A stretch of DNA of 20,334 nt from Isoetes engelmannii. Its lineage: Eukaryota; Streptophyta; Lycopodiopsida; Isoetales; Isoetaceae. The DNA is taken from NCBI GenBank assembly GCA_011763485.2, contig JAANSK020285046.1, positions 1 through 20,334 on the forward strand. The letters are read 5' to 3'. Position numbers and translations under genes: made by a program. This document shows, one piece after another, positions 17,401 to 20,334 of this stretch. The notes under the pieces are model-generated. The model worked only from the letters and a program-made list of their open reading frames with translations, ran no database searches and was not told the origin of the DNA. Each line of letters opens with the position of its first letter. Within the stretch, counting starts at the first letter, position 1.

Positions 17401-17930
17401 ATTTGGAAGTTGTGTGAAGAGCAACCAACAAGCATCCATATGTGAGTGCAACAACACCAAGATAATGTCTTCCACTATCAACATGGTAATGTCTTTCAAC
17501 TTGGGGCCATGACTCCAATTCAAAGGGGTGTTGTTGAAATTTGAAAAGGATAGAGCTATACACCTTGACTCCACCTACAAGACAAATGAGAAAAGGTAGG
17601 GTTGTTCATTTTTTAGGTCATAGTGAATGTTCATATCCATGTTTCTTGCAATCTAACATTGTTAGGGTTAGTTTCTCTTCAATTTGAAGGTACTATCTCT
17701 TCACACTCGTTGCATTTGATGACTACTTTAACGAAATGCCTTTAGCTTAGATTATCACAAATACCCAGAAGGAAGAGCTAATAGCCAGATGGCTACAAGC
17801 CATGAAAGTGTGGGTTGAACCCTATGACTCAGATGAAGGCCCTCATGTTTTATCACCGATTCTTGTGATGCTGAAATATATGCAATAAAGAAGGTAACAA
17901 TCTACCTCTAGTACACTTCAATTGCTTCCT
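17400..17930. other. Extra segment in the right arm, with an unidentified coding-like stretch
   Basis: This block has no counterpart at the matching place in the left arm (about 13210-13330). On the plus strand 17703-17885 reads TLVAFDDYFNEMPLA, a stop, then TQKEELIARWLQAMKVWVEP and YDSDEGPHVLSP, which looks like a decayed exon of a third host gene. I do not recognise it. Whether it was inserted here or lost from the left arm cannot be told from the window. Confidence 0.35.
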
Positions 17931-18429
17931 TGTTCTAGATTCACGCTGCTCATAATCAAACAAAATGTATGGATACCATATATGGAATGCAAAATGATCA
18001 ATCCTATCCACCCAAAAAAAACCGCACAGATATATAACGAGTACCCAGTAAATACAAGCACCAGTAGATCTAGCTACCCATTCAAGTTACAGGTTTAAAA
18101 TGGCAGAGTGGTAAGACTGGACATTCAGGCTTAAAAAGTCCATTCCAGCTGATTGGGGTATAGGTACGCTTTGGTGTTAACCATAGCACTCAGATTAATT
18201 TGTAAACCTACAACAACCAAGCTCATTTTACGTGTATACACTTTGTACACTGGTTGCGCTAGTTATGCAACAAAGCTTTGGTATAGATGCCAATGTGTTC
18301 CCAATAACTTCAACTACAACATAAGATGTTCGTAAGGTTATCGTATGTTGCAGACCATGTAGTAACTATCTTGACAAGAAACATTTTTTATATTGTGGAT
18401 TCAAGGATACGAACAAATCCATTCATCAT

Positions 18430-18840
18430 TCAAGGAATACTCACGTGAACCTTGTCGACAAAGCTCTTGAACTTCAGAAACAACTTCTGCTGTTGTGATG
18501 GGTTTATAGATGACAGGCCTGGCAGAATATCGAATGGAATGTTTATACCCGTCAGTGATGTTAGAATATCTGAGAACAAAATTACCTGTAGACAAGCTAT
18601 ATCAGAAGCTTTATAAACTGCGAAAATAATTTTGATCACAAAGATCATATTGCATTTCTGATGACATCATCATAGAGTTTATGTAGACAACTTATGTCAT
18701 CAGGTTTGAATACTTTCCATCGCTGAAGGAAAATTTCTATTGCAAGATCTGCGTTTTCAGATCTCTCTCGAAATTATGGATACTTTGCAACTATTTCTTG
18801 ATATAACTGCATGAAAGATTCCAGCTTTAGATCTTAACAT
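18430..18840 (-). pseudogene. UROD fragment, outer right copy
   Basis: The minus strand matches the reverse complement of the centre (15415-15800). Exon 2, about 18820-18696, reads MQLYQEIVAKYP, then [14 protein letters not shown] and WKVFKPDD after a stop, close to plastid UROD (YQELCKKHPSFRERSEN). Exon 3, 18585-18445, reads VILFSDILTSLTGINIPFDI then RPVIYKPITTAEVVSEVQEL in a shifted frame. The donor after exon 2 is ataagt, not GT. It abuts the 5' side of the right GSK3 copy in the same orientation; the left GSK3 copy has no such neighbour. The MRQAGR substrate motif before it is unrecognisable. Confidence 0.88.
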
Positions 18841-19679
18841 CTGCATAAGATAAAAAGCTAAATGTAGCAAGTAAAATAGAAGGTGGAGAAAAACTTCTCA
18901 TGGACATCTTTGAGAAAATAAAATCTCTCTTATAAGCTGCACCAAGATGATGTTTCAAGGCCTACCGTAGATGAATTGGCACCAGAGAGATAAACATTAC
19001 GATGGATTATCCTTTTCCATACAAAATGTTAAATTTCAAATAGTTGACACTGGCCTTTGCGTCATTGTAGAAGTTTCTTGGCTGTATATTTACTACTATC
19101 AGATCAGCGCAGCAGTCACTTTATGTTTTGTACATTGCTTGTACTTAAATTTCATATACCTATATTCCTAGCACAAACATAGGGCCCTAGGTTATGTATC
19201 CAATGCAGAAGAAAATATGCATTCATACTACAATCCAGTTTACTGTGAAATTGCATTTATGTGGAAGGTTTATAGCAGTACTGGAGAATGTTACCTTCAT
19301 TTATCTGTCCGCCTGTCTCATTAGCCAAACATTCTGAAGCCAATCCAAGCACATGTAATGTATACCCTTCTTAATGTTTGCCGAAATCCAGAGAGATCTA
19401 TATGCAACTCTGTCATGCCAGAACCACAGATTGCTTCAAGAAACATACAAACTTTCATCTTGAATGAAAATTCTAAGAAGCTCAACTTACACACATCTTG
19501 CATACCAGCTGGTGAAAAAACGCACTTACCATGGGCTTTGAAATCAGACTCCTATGTTAACGAGCACAGACTCACAGTGTCGTCAAAGCTGCTGTCATAT
19601 TGGAAGAGTAAGACACATTTCGAATGAGCCTTATAACATATAAATAGCTTCCTGAACAAATCTTCTTTATTAAAATGGG
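18841..19679. other. Unassigned AT-rich stretch
   Basis: I see no exon matching UROD or GSK3 here, although UROD exon 1 would be expected on the minus strand. Short frames on both strands (for example 19321-19503 minus) have no recognisable motif. Confidence 0.45.
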
Positions 19680-19775
19680 ATGGCTTTGATTTCCGTGGCT
19701 GGAACGCTGCAATTTGAATTTTTTCTACAACCTCCCCGGCCCGCTTGCCCATCACTTTTTGGGATCGCCTGCAAG
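19680..19775 (+). CDS. Candidate first exon of an unknown gene (weak)
   Basis: An ATG at 19680 opens 32 codons (MALISVAGTLQFEFFL..., Pro-rich, then FGIACK) ending exactly at a strong donor, gtaagt, at 19776. The N-terminus could be a plastid targeting peptide. Candidate acceptors follow (cttgcag ending 19809, ttttgcag ending 19866), and joining to 19867 gives only a short tail, WEIPDISGAVFARW..., before a stop. The peptide matches nothing I know. This rests on start, donor and composition alone. Confidence 0.2.
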
Positions 19776-19875
19776 GTAAGTTGCTGAAGCTTTTCAATCT
19801 TCTTGCAGACGGATTATTTTTCTTATCCCTTCAGTTCTTGACCATTTCCCATTTCGTTTTTTGCAGTGGGAGATT

Positions 19876-20334
19876 CCTGATATTTCAGGGGCCGTATTTG
19901 CCCGCTGGAAAAACCTAAGTAGAAGTGTAGCCTAAGAAAGGAGCGCGGATTTACTGAATACCATAAGGAAATTTTTTGATGCTAACGCAGCTCAAATACC
20001 GTTGTTTGTCGATTTCTTTTTGAAAATGGAAGGAAGCAGAACGCCAGACCAACCCTCATTTGTTTCTTTGTTCTTTCATTGTTAGATTTCATGCAAGGGC
20101 AGCTGTATTTCATATTTGTTTTTGTGGTCTCCTTCTCGAACACTCCTTCTCGTTTTTTCTGGATCATTGGATCCAGAATTAATTCCTAAAATATTCCAAA
20201 TCAAGGTGCGAGGATTTTACACCTCACACCTCCGTAGAGCAAAAGAAGCCTAAAAACTCTAATACGTATATATGTACGTATATGAAGATTCGTACAACAG
20301 TTTTAGAAGGGGAATTGAACCCCCTGCCAGAGTA
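19876..20334. other. Right end, nothing recognised
   Basis: AT-rich with a T-rich middle and an alternating purine-pyrimidine run near 20261-20283 (atacgtatatatgtacgtat). No gene or RNA is supported. Confidence 0.45.

Larger units (their letters stand above)
15830..18420 (-). repeat. Right arm of the large imperfect inverted repeat
   Basis: Reverse complement of the left arm: UROD exon 4 and intron, the UROD/GSK3 junction, then GSK3 exons 6 to 2 and upstream intron. It differs by retaining exon 6, having a duplicated intron (16377-16531), and carrying an extra segment at about 17400-17930. Confidence 0.9.

Noticed and set aside
12715-18840. Helitron or MULE as the named carrier of the gene fragments
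   Set aside because: I looked for terminal inverted repeats and for a TC...CTRR pair with a hairpin and saw none that I could support, so no element is annotated.
20300-20334. tRNA-like 3' half on the minus strand (gggggttcaattcccc)
   Set aside because: A T-arm-like stem-loop can be drawn, but the following bases end in tctaaaa and the rest of the molecule is outside the window; it matches no tRNA I know.

Overview
The window is nuclear DNA from a flowering plant. The main evidence is a spliced gene encoding the C-terminal half of a SPLAYED (SYD)-class SWI/SNF ATPase, with GT-AG introns, together with gene fragments resembling plant shaggy-like (GSK3) kinases and a plastid-type uroporphyrinogen decarboxylase (UROD), an RTE-like LINE and a Ty1-copia fossil. 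I cannot name the species from the sequence.

Positions 1-8527 belong to the SYD gene on the + strand. The window opens in one of its introns, which carries a minus-strand RTE-type LINE fragment (about 1-335). Ten exons follow: helicase C-lobe (631-2324), SnAC region (2590-4949), the conserved post-SnAC block (5014-5320) and a very long last exon with an AT-hook and a chain of young internal amino-acid repeats. The intron between 2973 and 4892 is swollen by an old, internally deleted copia element (3213-4764). Every intron boundary is phase-compatible, so the SYD part looks like a functional host gene. Its 5' half lies outside the window and its exact 3' end is uncertain.

Positions 8528-11520 are AT-rich with no convincing gene, only short direct repeats and a TA microsatellite. 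A GC-rich island (about 11560-11970), a run of CACGTCA motifs (12041-12074) and a duplicated exon-like unit (12106-12312) look like a promoter or first-exon region, but I recognise no gene there.

Positions 12715-18840 are the strangest part. This is a large imperfect inverted repeat built from fragments of two host genes that still carry their introns: a GSK3/shaggy-like kinase (exons for the N-terminal tail through the catalytic loop) and UROD. The two families are joined tail to tail, and the same junction occurs in both arms, so the chimera formed before the inverted duplication. The left arm has lost the catalytic-loop exon, where a GC-rich insert with UUCG-type hairpins now sits. The right arm carries a different insert and an exactly duplicated intron. 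All copies are decayed as protein genes, but the layout could yield hairpin or antisense RNA against the parent kinase and UROD genes.

From 18840 to 20334 I see no recognisable gene, apart from a weak candidate first exon at 19680-19775.
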